Shown: piece by piece, positions 6,719 to 14,565 of the stretch | Position numbering within the stretch: the first letter of the stretch is position 1 | Layout of the letters: every line of letters begins with the position of its first letter | Origin: Fusobacterium sp. | Lineage (GTDB): Bacteria; Fusobacteriota; Fusobacteriia; Fusobacteriales; Fusobacteriaceae | Direction of reading: 5' to 3' | Assembly: GCA_019416865.1 (NCBI GenBank) | Contig: DXWL01000036.1 | Span: 1-19,067 of the forward strand | Length of the DNA: 19,067 nucleotides | The notes under the pieces: generated by a model | Databases searched by the model: none | Told to the model about the DNA's origin: nothing | Seen by the model: only the letters and a program-made list of their open reading frames with translations | Translations under genes and position numbers: made by a program

Positions 6719-7393
6719 ATGAGTAAATTTGAACAAGTAAAAGGAAAATTAATAGTTTCATGCCAAGCTCTTCCTGATGAACCTCTTCACAGTTCATACA
6801 TTATGGGAAGAATGGCTTATGCAGCTTATGTTGGAGGAGCTTCTGGAATAAGAGCTAATACTGTAGCTGATATAAAAGAGATAAAAAATACTGTTGACCT
6901 TCCTATAATCGGAATTATAAAACACCAATACGGAGATAACGAAGTATACATTACACCTACTATGACTGAAATAGATGCTCTTGTTGCTGAAGGTGTAGAT
7001 GTTATCGCAATCGACGGTACAAAAAGAGAAAGACCTGATGGAAGAACTCTTGAAGACCTTATGAAAGAGGTAAGAGCAAAATATCCTGAACAAATGTTTA
7101 TGGCTGATATCTCTTGTGCTGAAGAAGCTGTAGAATGTGAAAGACTTGGATTTGATATTGTAGGAACTACTCTTGTAGGATACACTGAATACACAAAAGG
7201 AAACGATCCTTTAACAGAACTTGCAAAAGTTGTGGCAGCTGTTAAAATCCCTGTTATTGGTGAAGGAAATCTTGATACTCCTGCAAAAGCTAAAAAAGCT
7301 CTTGAAGAGGGAGCATATGCTGTTGTAGTTGGAGGAGCTATCACTAGACCTCAACAAATTACAAGAAAATTTGTAACTGAAATGGAAAAATAA
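6719..7393 (+). CDS. nanE: N-acetylmannosamine-6-phosphate 2-epimerase
   Basis: A 224-residue cytoplasmic TIM-barrel enzyme converting ManNAc-6-P to GlcNAc-6-P, the last nan-specific step before the NagA/NagB pathway. The N-terminus KGKLIVSCQALPDEPLHSS and the following GGASGIRANTV, LPIIGIIK and VYITPTM are characteristic of NanE, and the C-terminal phosphate-binding end is AYAVVVGGAITRPQQIT. Length is typical. AGAGG lies about 11 nt before the ATG. It is the last gene of the yhcH-nanE unit and ends at a strong terminator. nagA and nagB are not in the window. Confidence 0.95.
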   Translation: MSKFEQVKGKLIVSCQALPDEPLHSSYIMGRMAYAAYVGGASGIRANTVADIKEIKNTVDLPIIGIIKHQYGDNEVYITPTMTEIDALVAEGVDVIAIDGTKRERPDGRTLEDLMKEVRAKYPEQMFMADISCAEEAVECERLGFDIVGTTLVGYTEYTKGNDPLTELAKVVAAVKIPVIGEGNLDTPAKAKKALEEGAYAVVVGGAITRPQQITRKFVTEMEK

Positions 7394-7413
7394 TTTATTG
7401 TATTACAATATAG

Positions 7414-7439
7414 AAAAGGCTGCATCTGCAGCCTTTTTT
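7414..7439 (+). terminator. Bidirectional terminator between nanE and arsC
   Basis: A perfect 10-bp stem, AAAAGGCTGC (7414-7423) with GCAGCCTTTT (7428-7437), has a 4-nt loop and a T run on the plus strand. The minus strand also ends in TTTT, and arsC converges 6 nt away, so it probably serves both genes. Confidence 0.88.
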
Positions 7440-7444
7440 ATTAC

Positions 7445-7843
7445 TTATAATTTACCTTTTAATTTTTTAACTAAATCTTTTATTTTAGAATCTATTATTT
7501 TTATAACTTTTTCAAACTCTTCATCAGATTTCCCACTTGGATCATCTAAGCCCCAATCTTCTCTGTGTTCACAAGGGAGAAAAGGACAATTTACATTACA
7601 ACCCATAGTTATAACTATATCAACATTAGGAATATCTTCCAAAAGTTTGGATTTTTGAGTTTCTTCCATATCTATTCCATAAATTTTTTTCATAATTCTT
7701 ACTGCATCTTGGTTTATTTGTGGTTTAGTTTCTGTTCCTGCACTATAGCTTTCAAAAACATCTTTTCCATAATATTTTCCCAAAGCTTCAGCTATCTGAC
7801 TTCTGCAAGAGTTATGTACACATATAAAAGCAACTTTTTTCAA
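7445..7843 (-). CDS. arsC: Arsenate reductase, LMW protein-tyrosine-phosphatase type
   Basis: A 132-residue cytoplasmic enzyme that would reduce arsenate to arsenite. The P-loop CVHNSCR (Cys8 to Arg14) is the CX5R signature. Cys82, Cys86 and Cys91 lie where thioredoxin-coupled ArsC enzymes have their redox cysteines (82 and 89 in S. aureus), and DDPSG (100-104) supplies the general acid. The TTG start at 7843 is preceded by AAGGGAG at 6 nt and gives the family start MKKVAFICVHNS. The frame stays open up to 7987, but that part lies in a mobile element and a spacer, so it is not coding. No ars repressor or efflux gene is adjacent. A protein phosphatase role is a less likely alternative given the extra cysteines. 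Confidence 0.86.
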   Translation of the reverse strand: MKKVAFICVHNSCRSQIAEALGKYYGKDVFESYSAGTETKPQINQDAVRIMKKIYGIDMEETQKSKLLEDIPNVDIVITMGCNVNCPFLPCEHREDWGLDDPSGKSDEEFEKVIKIIDSKIKDLVKKLKGKL

Positions 7844-7869
7844 TTTTTTCTCCCTTATAAATATAAAAA

Positions 7870-8066
7870 GGACTGTTATATTTATTAAAATTGTAAAAAT
7901 AAAATTCTCGATATTAAAAATTGTTTCGTAATTTATGCAGCGAAACAGAATACTGAAAATTTGATGTCTGAACGAAGTGAGTTTCAAATTTTCTTTCTGT
8001 GAGCAATATAAATAGAAACTATTTTTTCTTAGAGAATTTTATTTCTTACAAATTTGCAACAGCCCC
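7870..8066. mobile_element. MITE-like element of about 197 bp with imperfect terminal inverted repeats
   Basis: The left end reads GGACTGTTATATTTATT and, after a few bases, AAATAAAATTCTC. The right end on the opposite strand reads GGGGCTGTTGCAAATTTGT and then AAATAAAATTCTC, so the two ends are imperfect inverted repeats of about 35-40 bp. Inside are two hairpins, GTTTCG/CGAAAC (7923-7946) and GAAAATTTGA/TCAAATTTTC (7955-7993). No transposase fits. A 35-nt block of the left end recurs exactly at the end of the window. It separates ispF from arsC. I could not define a target-site duplication. Confidence 0.65.
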
Positions 8067-8084
8067 TTTATTATTAAAATATTA

Positions 8085-8570
8085 TTATTCTGCTGTTATT
8101 TTTTTAAGAAGTACAACACAATATGCCTTTATTCCCTCTTCGCTTCCTGTAAACCCTAATTTTTCTTCTGTAGTAGCTTTAACACTTACATTTTCCATCT
8201 CTGTGTCAAGAATTTTGGCTATCGATATTCTCATCTCATTAAGATAATCTTTAAGTTTTGGTTTTTGTGCTACAATTATTGAATCAAGATTTCCTATCTG
8301 ATAACCTTTTCCCCTCATTAAATCATTTACTTTTGAAAGCAAGATTCTGCTGTCTATTCCTTCATACTGCATATCTGTGTCAGGAAAATGCTGTCCTATA
8401 TCACCAAGAGCAAGTGCCCCAAGTATTGCATCCATCACTGCATGAATAAGAACATCTCCGTCAGAATGTCCTAATACACCTTTATCATGAGGAATTACCA
8501 CTCCTCCAAGTACAAGTTTTCTTCCCTCTACAAGTTTGTGAACATCATAACCATTTCCTATTCTCATCAT
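8085..8570 (-). CDS. ispF: 2-C-methyl-D-erythritol 2,4-cyclodiphosphate synthase
   Basis: A 161-residue cytoplasmic enzyme of the MEP isoprenoid pathway, forming MEcPP with release of CMP. The N-terminus MRIGNGYDVHKL carries metal ligands Asp9 and His11, and GHSDGDVLIHAVMD contains His43. ALGDIGQHFPDTD and the C-terminal KATTEEKLGFTGSEEGI complete the family pattern. A GTG at 8582 is in frame but overlaps the only ribosome binding site. That site (AAGGAG) lies inside the last codons of the heptose kinase gene and serves the ATG at 8570, 11 nt away. The ATG follows the upstream stop by 2 nt, so translation is probably coupled. Confidence 0.95.
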   Translation of the reverse strand: MMRIGNGYDVHKLVEGRKLVLGGVVIPHDKGVLGHSDGDVLIHAVMDAILGALALGDIGQHFPDTDMQYEGIDSRILLSKVNDLMRGKGYQIGNLDSIIVAQKPKLKDYLNEMRISIAKILDTEMENVSVKATTEEKLGFTGSEEGIKAYCVVLLKKITAE

Positions 8571-8572
8571 AG

Positions 8573-9559
8573 CTAATTCCACTCCTTATAAATATCATTA
8601 TAGAAATCTAATATTTCCTCCTTTGTTGCTGTTGAAGTTCCTATTTTTCCTACAACTACTCCTGCTGCTGTATTAGCAATTCTTGCTGCCTCTTCCCAAG
8701 ATGCTCCTGCTGCTTTTGAAAGAGTATACACAGATATTACTGTATCTCCTGCACCTGTAACATCATATACCTCTTTGGCAAATGTAGGTATATTTGTAAC
8801 AGTATCCTCTGTATATATACTTACTCCCTCTTCACTTCTTGTAAGAAGAAGGTTATCAAGCTGAAGATTATCTCTTAAAGTTTTTCCTACTACATCTATA
8901 TCTGTTTTTCTTGGAAGCTTTGCTGACTCATAAGCTTCTTTTCTGTTTGGTGTCATTGAAGAAGCTCTGTAATAATTTAAAATATTAGATGGTTTAGGGT
9001 CAACTGTTACTATTTTATTATATTTTCTTGCCAGTTTTATTATCTCTTTGGCTACTCTTTCTGTAAGCACACCTTTGTCATAATCTGAAAGAATTATTGC
9101 ATCTATCTCTTCAATATTTTTTTTCAGATTATCTAAAATAGCATCTTCTAAAATCTCGTTGATATTTGAAGGATCTTCCCAGTCTATTCTAAGAAGCTGT
9201 TGATTTCCTCCAAGAACTCTCTTTTTAACTATTGTTGGTCTGTCTTCACTTCTTATTACTCCATCTGTATTTACACCAAGAAGTTTTAAAGATTTTTTCA
9301 ATCTATCTCCTTCACTGTCATCTCCTATAACTCCATAACAGAAAGTTTTTACTCCAAGAGTTGCAAGGTTGTTGATAACATTTCCTGCTCCCCCAAGAAC
9401 AAATCTTTCCTCTTTTACTGAAACAACAGGAACAGGAGCTTCAGGAGATATTCTTTCTACATTTCCTATAATATAATCATCAAGCATAAGATCTCCCACA
9501 ACAGCCATTTTAACTTTTCTGAAATTAGAGATGATCTCAACCAATCTTTCTTTATTCAT
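8573..9559 (-). CDS. rfaE1: D-glycero-beta-D-manno-heptose-7-phosphate kinase
   Basis: A 328-residue PfkB-family kinase that phosphorylates heptose-7-P at C1 on the way to ADP-heptose for LPS core. The N-terminal pattern VVGDLMLDDYIIGNVERISPE is diagnostic of the HldE/RfaE kinase, and EAPVPVV and GGAGNVINNLA follow. The PfkB catalytic signature DVTGAGDT is at 266-273 with Asp272 as base. The protein ends where bifunctional HldE (about 477 residues) would continue into the nucleotidyltransferase domain, so this is the kinase-only HldA/RfaE1 form and the adenylyltransferase must be separate. GGAGG lies about 5 nt before the ATG. It is the first gene of the unit with ispF. Confidence 0.93.
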   Translation of the reverse strand: MNKERLVEIISNFRKVKMAVVGDLMLDDYIIGNVERISPEAPVPVVSVKEERFVLGGAGNVINNLATLGVKTFCYGVIGDDSEGDRLKKSLKLLGVNTDGVIRSEDRPTIVKKRVLGGNQQLLRIDWEDPSNINEILEDAILDNLKKNIEEIDAIILSDYDKGVLTERVAKEIIKLARKYNKIVTVDPKPSNILNYYRASSMTPNRKEAYESAKLPRKTDIDVVGKTLRDNLQLDNLLLTRSEEGVSIYTEDTVTNIPTFAKEVYDVTGAGDTVISVYTLSKAAGASWEEAARIANTAAGVVVGKIGTSTATKEEILDFYNDIYKEWN

Positions 9560-9602
9560 TTTGCCTCCAAAAATATGTATTTATTTAATCTTTGTCATCT
9601 AT

Positions 9603-9631
9603 ATTTTACTAGTATTTACAGAGAATATCAA
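9603..9631 (-). promoter_or_regulatory. Promoter of the rfaE1-ispF unit
   Basis: Minus-strand TTGATA (9626-9631), 17-bp spacer, TAAAAT (9603-9608). It lies in the 92-nt gap after the secretin gene. No terminator is visible in that gap, so the secretion operon may read through. Confidence 0.65.
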
Positions 9632-9651
9632 GATGGTTTTGCTTGTTTTCT

Positions 9652-11286
9652 TTACTGAACACCATAAAATGTATCCATTCCATTGTCCGTAAATCCTCCG
9701 TCTTTCACAATATCAACCTTGAGCCTTATATACAAATCTGTTATCTCTTTTCTTTTAGAGCTGTTTCTAAATAATGCTCCCATTACAGGAACAGAGGATA
9801 TAAACGGAATTCTGCTCTCTGAATTTTGAATAATTCCCTTTTTAAGTCCACCGATAAAAACTGTATCTCCATCTTTCATTCTCACAGTAGTTTCAAGATT
9901 TCTTGATACTTTAGAGCCACCCACTCCATTATATTCATTTCCCTCATCGTCCTCTTCCTCTATATAATTTTGCATCTTAAAATCACTTGTTTCAAGATTT
10001 ATATTAAGAACAATATATCCGTCTTTTAAAATTTCCGGCACAACATTTAAAATTATTCCAGCTTCTTTAAAAATTGGTGTATATGTTGTTTTGTTATTCT
10101 CATCATTTTCCACTTTTTCCTGTCCTATTATTTTCTCCTCTGTTATACGAAAACTTCCCTCTTTTCCGTTTGTAGTTACTATTGAAGGAATGGCACTTAT
10201 TGTAAGGTCCTGTGTTCCTTGAAGAAGATTAAAGCTCATCTCAAGTATATCCTCATCTCCGTTAAAATTTCTCACCATGCTAAATACAGATGAGTAGAGA
10301 GAACTTATCCCTGTTACAGATGAAGAGGATAAAACTCCTGCACTTATACTGTTGTTTTTCTTAGCTGTTCCCCCTTCACTATACAGCCAGTTAAATCCTA
10401 AATCTTCAAAAAGATTGTCTGTTACATCTAAAATCTGTGCTGTTATTCTTACCTGTTTATTATGGCTGTCTAAATCTTCCAAAGATTTTTTTATTTCTTC
10501 TACTTTTTTTCTTTCACCGCTTATATAGATTATCCCTTTTTTTGGATTTACAGAAAATTTTATCCCCTCTTTCATATTTTCTTCTATAATATTTTCTGGA
10601 TTAAAAGTTTCTACATCACTGAATTTTACCTTCTCTATTACAAATTCTTTTTTATCTTCCAGCTCCTCTTTTTTGATATCCGAATTTTTTATATGAGATA
10701 TATCTTTTTCAAGAAAAATTACAGCTGTATTATTATGCTTATCAACAGTAATAAATTCTCCCTCAACCATATATCCATCTTTTTCTGCACGAATAAAATA
10801 ACTTCCGTAAGGGATATTTTCAAATCTGAAACTTCCCTCTCCTTCTGATATAAACGGTTTTGAATAATTATCAAGAAGAGTTACTTTTACTCCTGAAAGT
10901 GCCTTTTTATATTCTGATGATAAAATTTTTCCTGTTATATTTCCCCTTCCCTCTTTACTCACAGCTCTAGGAGAGATAAAAATATAACCCTCTCTTTTTT
11001 CTGCCTTCCATTCATGAGCTTCACATAAAATCATGAGAATTTTTTCAAGAGAACTTTTCTCACCAACATACATATCTATTTTTTCAGAGCTTAGGCTTTT
11101 ATCTGCACCAATATCCACTCCTCCCTCTTTAGAAAGAAAAAATATAAAATCTGAAAGAGAGATATCTGAAACATTAATCTCATTTTTATATATAATTTTT
11201 TCAGGAGAAACTGCTCTGCTTTCTCCTCCAAAAATCATAATATTTATAAACAAGAATAAAATAAGTATCTTAATTTTTCTTTTCAT
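9652..11286 (-). CDS. Secretin (GspD/PilQ family) with an extra regulatory-like beta domain
   Basis: A 544-residue outer-membrane protein expected to form the ring channel through which the pseudopilus or secreted protein passes. In order: signal peptide (1-24, hydrophobic ILILFLFINIMIF), STN-like domain (about 32-107), a carboxypeptidase-regulatory-like beta-sandwich (about 115-194, GNITGKILSSEYKKALSGV and later SFRFENIPYGSYFIRAEKDG), one secretin N domain (about 217-277), and the secretin core (about 278-530) with TTVRMKDGDTVFIGGLKKG and IPFISSVPVMGALFRN. The start at 11286 was chosen because GGAGG lies 6 nt upstream and the signal peptide follows; the open frame extends 42 codons further without a good site. 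It overlaps the preceding gene by 17 nt and is the last gene of the operon. No pilotin is seen. Confidence 0.92.
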   Translation of the reverse strand: MKRKIKILILFLFINIMIFGGESRAVSPEKIIYKNEINVSDISLSDFIFFLSKEGGVDIGADKSLSSEKIDMYVGEKSSLEKILMILCEAHEWKAEKREGYIFISPRAVSKEGRGNITGKILSSEYKKALSGVKVTLLDNYSKPFISEGEGSFRFENIPYGSYFIRAEKDGYMVEGEFITVDKHNNTAVIFLEKDISHIKNSDIKKEELEDKKEFVIEKVKFSDVETFNPENIIEENMKEGIKFSVNPKKGIIYISGERKKVEEIKKSLEDLDSHNKQVRITAQILDVTDNLFEDLGFNWLYSEGGTAKKNNSISAGVLSSSSVTGISSLYSSVFSMVRNFNGDEDILEMSFNLLQGTQDLTISAIPSIVTTNGKEGSFRITEEKIIGQEKVENDENNKTTYTPIFKEAGIILNVVPEILKDGYIVLNINLETSDFKMQNYIEEEDDEGNEYNGVGGSKVSRNLETTVRMKDGDTVFIGGLKKGIIQNSESRIPFISSVPVMGALFRNSSKRKEITDLYIRLKVDIVKDGGFTDNGMDTFYGVQ

Positions 11287-12097
11287 CTCTTTCCTCCAAA
11301 TTAAATACCATTCTGTTTTTAGAATTTTCTGCATCTGCAAGAACAACTTTTTCTCCATTAAGAAGTATTTTATACTTCTTCTTATTAACAATAATAATTT
11401 CATTATCAACAAAATAAAATCTCTCTGTCTTCTCTAAAAATTTAAAATAAAATATTCCGCTTTTATCCCCTGTCATAATATATTTTATAAGTTTTGGATT
11501 ATTGTTTTCCTGCAAAAAAATTTTTTCCTCTCTTGTCTTTTTCTCTTTTCCTTTTCCATTTTTACGAACTATATTTCCACAGGAAGAAAAACTAAAAATA
11601 AGAGTATCCCTGCTGTTTTCAGATTTTTCTATTTCTGTTGTCCCGTTCATAAAATTTATACTTTTATCCTGCTCTCCCTCTAAAATAAATCCCCATATAT
11701 CTTCCTCTTTTCCAGATACAATATAAGGAACTATATATTTATTATCCTCTTCAACAGCTCTTCCTATTTCTCTTATCTCAATATTATATTTTATAAAAAA
11801 ATTATAAAGATAGTTTTGAAACTCTCCCGCTGATGAAAAAAATTTTTCCTTTTCCAAAACCTCTTTATACTCTTTCTCTTCTTCTAATTTTTTTATTTTC
11901 AGTTTATCTATATTTTTTTCAGTAATTTTCTTTTTTAATATTATATTTTCAAATCTTTTTTCTTTTTTCTCAATATCATGTATATGATCAATAATATTTT
12001 CCATTGGAACTACTATAAGATAATAAAAAACTATTAAAAATATAATAAAATATCCTAATTTTTTATGCTCTGAAAAAAACTCTCCTATATTTTTCAT
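11270..12097 (-). CDS. GspM/PilO-like inner-membrane assembly protein with a C-terminal extension
   Basis: A 275-residue protein with a short cytoplasmic N-terminus, one transmembrane helix (about 14-31, YFIIFLIVFYYLIVVPM), a charged coiled coil (about 36-85) and a periplasmic domain (about 88-165) starting SSAGEFQNYLYNFFIKYNIEI. This is the PilO/GspM architecture; these proteins dimerise with PilN/GspL and link the ATPase and platform to the secretin. Beyond about residue 175, after a Lys/Glu-rich linker, there is an extra small beta-rich region (about 190-270) absent from ordinary PilO/GspM. It could play a PilP/GspC-like part next to the secretin gene, but I see no sequence proof. Sequence similarity is weak and the call depends on architecture and position. 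It starts 3 nt after the GspL-like gene. Confidence 0.68.
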   Translation of the reverse strand: MKNIGEFFSEHKKLGYFIIFLIVFYYLIVVPMENIIDHIHDIEKKEKRFENIILKKKITEKNIDKLKIKKLEEEKEYKEVLEKEKFFSSAGEFQNYLYNFFIKYNIEIREIGRAVEEDNKYIVPYIVSGKEEDIWGFILEGEQDKSINFMNGTTEIEKSENSRDTLIFSFSSCGNIVRKNGKGKEKKTREEKIFLQENNNPKLIKYIMTGDKSGIFYFKFLEKTERFYFVDNEIIIVNKKKYKILLNGEKVVLADAENSKNRMVFNLEERDEKKN

Positions 12098-12100
12098 AAC

Positions 12101-13054
12101 CTATACCCTCAGTTCCAAAAGAAATTCAAAACTATTTTCTTTTTTTATAATATAATCATACTTCACTGAAAAAATATCATCTTCCTTTTCCAAAATCTCA
12201 GAAAAATCAAAAAGCAGAGGTTCATAAAATACCCTTCCTTTAATATTCAGATGTCCCTTTTCATAATAAATTTTTTCAACCTTTATCTCTTCAGGCATTA
12301 TTTTTAAAATCCTGAATATTTTCTCACTGAAAAGCAGTCCTTCATCAAACAATTTTTCCTTTTCCTCTTTTATTTCTTCTATTTCAATGTTTAAACTATC
12401 CTCCTCTTCTTTGAGAGAATTAAGCTCCTCTTCAGCCAAAATAATTTTTTTATCTGCTTCTGTAATTTTTTTATCAATGTATTTTCCATAAAAATAAATT
12501 CCCAAAAAAATAAGAGCCATTATAAAAATTACTGTCAGACCCTTTTTATCCAAAGGCACTCCTGTATCTTTTTTCAAAAGAGAATCATAGTCATCTATAA
12601 AATAAGAGTTCTCCATGCTTAAAATAATTCTGCCCACCTTTATTCTGTTATTTAGTAAAAACTCTACTAGATTTTCCACAAACTCCCTGTCTAAGATATA
12701 AACAATAAATTTCTTATCCCCTTCACTAAAATATTTTATAAAATATTCATCTAGATTATCCTCATTTAAAAATACTTTAGTTTCATATTCGATAAATCTA
12801 TCCCTGTCTTTTTCTGAAACTTCATCATTTTCTGCTTCTGTTTCAAATATTTTAAAATATCCCTCATTTATAAAAATATCTGTTTCTGAAAATCCCTTTA
12901 GTTTCTTCATGTAGAGATTTAGATATTTAAGAGTATTTTCTCCAGTATTTTCAATGGTTTGAAAAATATTTTCCTCTTCATATATAATAGTCTCATCAAC
13001 AGAAAAAACTATTTTTCCCTTTTTCTTTTCTAAAAATTTATCAATAAATTTCAA
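12101..13054 (-). CDS. GspL/PilN-like inner-membrane assembly protein
   Basis: A 317-residue bitopic protein: a cytoplasmic domain (about 1-170), one transmembrane helix (about 172-192, LTVIFIMALIFLGIYFY), a strong coiled coil (about 195-236, rich in Glu and Lys) and a periplasmic domain (about 240-317) with the PilN-like run IMPEEIKVEKIYYEKGHLNIKG. In T2SS, GspL contacts the ATPase through its cytoplasmic domain, and its position after the K-like pseudopilin and before the GspM-like gene matches gsp order. The cytoplasmic part is shorter than typical GspL or PilM. The open frame reaches 13069, but GAGG with 9-nt spacing points to the TTG at 13054 (MKFIDKF). The start overlaps the preceding gene by 14 nt. 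Confidence 0.72.
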   Translation of the reverse strand: MKFIDKFLEKKKGKIVFSVDETIIYEEENIFQTIENTGENTLKYLNLYMKKLKGFSETDIFINEGYFKIFETEAENDEVSEKDRDRFIEYETKVFLNEDNLDEYFIKYFSEGDKKFIVYILDREFVENLVEFLLNNRIKVGRIILSMENSYFIDDYDSLLKKDTGVPLDKKGLTVIFIMALIFLGIYFYGKYIDKKITEADKKIILAEEELNSLKEEEDSLNIEIEEIKEEKEKLFDEGLLFSEKIFRILKIMPEEIKVEKIYYEKGHLNIKGRVFYEPLLFDFSEILEKEDDIFSVKYDYIIKKENSFEFLLELRV

Positions 13055-13646
13055 TTTCAAGCACCTCAAGTTTACAGCTTTTCATTATATTCAAATCACT
13101 GTTTTCTCTTTTTGGAAGAACAATTTCAATCTGCCCCTTTATTTTAAGATTATATTTTTCATCAGAATCTTCAAGATATACTTTTTCCCAGCATTTTTTG
13201 AAAAAAATAATCCCGCTCTGCTCCTCTATTGAAGAAAGATTGGGATTATTAACTATAAAATCTTTGAAATCAATATCTGTATTTTCTGAAAAATCTTTTA
13301 TCTTATCACCTGTTTTTATTCTATAAATCTCATAGCCCTTATCAGATTTTATAAAATTTTCATAATTTTCAGTCCACATAAGTTTTCCATCTTTTTCCAT
13401 AAAATACCAAATAATATCTTTTATATTCTCCTCTGAAATCTCCCTGTCTATGTCTGTAATAATCTTTTCAAATATTACTTCTAAAAAAGCCTCTCTTTTC
13501 TCATTGAAAATTATTTTTTCTCTGTCTTTCAACACAGAAATTTCCCCTGAAAGCATAATAGAAGCTGTGAATATGGCCCAACTTACAAAGGAGATAACAA
13601 TAATTATGAAAGCTGTTATTCCTCCTTTATTTTTGTCTGTATACAT
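13041..13646 (-). CDS. GspK/PilX-like minor pseudopilin
   Basis: A 201-residue protein with an N-terminal hydrophobic helix (about 10-33) after MYTDKNKGG, followed by a soluble charged domain. The KGG-ITAFIIIVISF junction resembles a prepilin cleavage site after Gly9, but Glu at +5 is missing; from memory, GspK proteins, which cap the pseudopilus tip, also lack it. Its place after two prepilin-like genes and before the GspL-like gene is the gspK position. It is shorter than typical GspK (about 300), so the helical insertion domain is probably missing. GAGG lies about 8 nt before the ATG. It overlaps the preceding gene by 20 nt. A simple PilX-like protein is the alternative. Confidence 0.6.
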   Translation of the reverse strand: MYTDKNKGGITAFIIIVISFVSWAIFTASIMLSGEISVLKDREKIIFNEKREAFLEVIFEKIITDIDREISEENIKDIIWYFMEKDGKLMWTENYENFIKSDKGYEIYRIKTGDKIKDFSENTDIDFKDFIVNNPNLSSIEEQSGIIFFKKCWEKVYLEDSDEKYNLKIKGQIEIVLPKRENSDLNIMKSCKLEVLEIEIY

Positions 13647-14106
13647 ACTCTTCCTCTCTGTTTTTATATTTTATTCTAAGCTTTATAAAATCATTCTCTC
13701 TGAAAAATTTTCCATCTACATTTTCAAGAACTATGTCGTCTTTTTTCTCTTCCGTATCTGTAGAAATATATCTTCTCAGCTCTCTAACAAAAAAATAATA
13801 GATAACTTTTTTATCCTTTATATCCCCATCTGAATAAATTTTATAAAGTGCCTCACATCTGCTTCCGTTTTCCAATATATTTATCTCATAAGCTGATTTA
13901 AGCTCTCTGTTTATATTTTCCATTATATGCAAAAAATTCCGTTCATATCTTACTTCATTCACAACAGTAGTTTTTATCTCAATACTATTTTTTATAACAG
14001 GAGCTGTAATACTTATAAAAAGAGATGTTATTCCCAAAACAGCGACAGCCTCTATCAATAAAAATCCTTTTCTTTTTTTATTATTGTTTATATTCATATT
14101 TTTCAT
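13627..14106 (-). CDS. Minor pseudopilin, GspJ/PilW-like
   Basis: A 159-residue prepilin. After a 14-residue basic leader (NNNKKRKG) comes the class III cleavage site G14|F15, with Glu19 at +5 in FLLIEAVAVLG and a hydrophobic helix to about residue 36. The rest is a small beta-rich head. It would be cut by the prepilin peptidase of this operon and join the initiating tip complex. A TTG at 14121 is in frame, but AGGA lies 7 nt before the ATG at 14106, which I prefer. It overlaps the preceding gene by 26 nt. Assignment to J rather than another minor type rests on gene order. Confidence 0.75.
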   Translation of the reverse strand: MKNMNINNNKKRKGFLLIEAVAVLGITSLFISITAPVIKNSIEIKTTVVNEVRYERNFLHIMENINRELKSAYEINILENGSRCEALYKIYSDGDIKDKKVIYYFFVRELRRYISTDTEEKKDDIVLENVDGKFFRENDFIKLRIKYKNREEEYVYRQK

Positions 14107-14557
14107 ATAAATTTCCTGCAAGAACTTTTTCTATCTCTTTTATTTTTCCATCTGTTCCAATCTTTATTTTTATTACCTCTGCTTTTCCAAATTCTTTTTC
14201 TGTTCCCTCTTCTTGAAAAAATATTTTCTTTTGGGAAACTATAATTTCACACAGAGATATATATTTTACACCTCTCAATTTTGTAATCTCTGATCCTCCT
14301 GATGATTTTAAAACAGCAGTTTTTTCTTTTTTATCAAAATCTAAAAAATATTTATCTGAAATCTCTTCTTTTTCAGATAAATTTATTAAAATATTTTCAA
14401 TATTTTCAGCAGTTTTTATAATCTCATTATTTATTCTGATATTTTCCACTATTTTTATATTTTTGTTCATAAGCATAATCATAGGAAAAATTATTACTAT
14501 AAATATCCCCAAGATTACAATAAGTTCGACAAACATAAAACCTCTGTTTTTCTTCAT
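14081..14557 (-). CDS. Minor pseudopilin, GspI/PilV-like
   Basis: A 158-residue prepilin with a short leader MKKNRG, cleavage site G6|F7 and Glu11 at +5 (FMFVELIVILGIF), and a hydrophobic helix to about residue 29. The head is small and charged, without disulfide-type cysteine pairs. It lies directly after the prepilin peptidase gene and before the J- and K-like genes, so it is the probable I component of the tip complex. AAGGAG lies 4 nt before the ATG. Confidence 0.78.
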   Translation of the reverse strand: MKKNRGFMFVELIVILGIFIVIIFPMIMLMNKNIKIVENIRINNEIIKTAENIENILINLSEKEEISDKYFLDFDKKEKTAVLKSSGGSEITKLRGVKYISLCEIIVSQKKIFFQEEGTEKEFGKAEVIKIKIGTDGKIKEIEKVLAGNLYEKYEYKQ

Positions 14558-14565
14558 AATGCTCC

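Noticed and set aside
6826..7344. 172-codon minus-strand open frame
   Set aside because: It is a shadow of nanE, which has full family motifs on the plus strand.
7860..7900. Outward promoter in the left end of the MITE driving arsC
   Set aside because: TTTACA is present at 7892-7897, but no -10-like box lies at proper spacing.
7844..7987. Open frame extending arsC upstream by 48 codons
   Set aside because: It runs through the MITE-like element, has no ribosome binding site at its start, and the family N-terminus with AAGGGAG begins at the TTG at 7843.
8571..8582. GTG start for ispF at 8582
   Set aside because: The GTG overlaps the only ribosome binding site; the ATG at 8570 gives the normal family start.
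11287..11412. 42-codon upstream extension of the secretin
   Set aside because: It lies almost wholly inside the GspM/PilO-like gene in another frame; the ATG at 11286 has GGAGG and starts a clear signal peptide.
11033..11437. 134-codon plus-strand open frame opposite the secretin and GspM-like genes
   Set aside because: It is antisense to two recognised genes, low in complexity (Ile, Phe, Lys runs from AT-rich DNA), and has no family resemblance.
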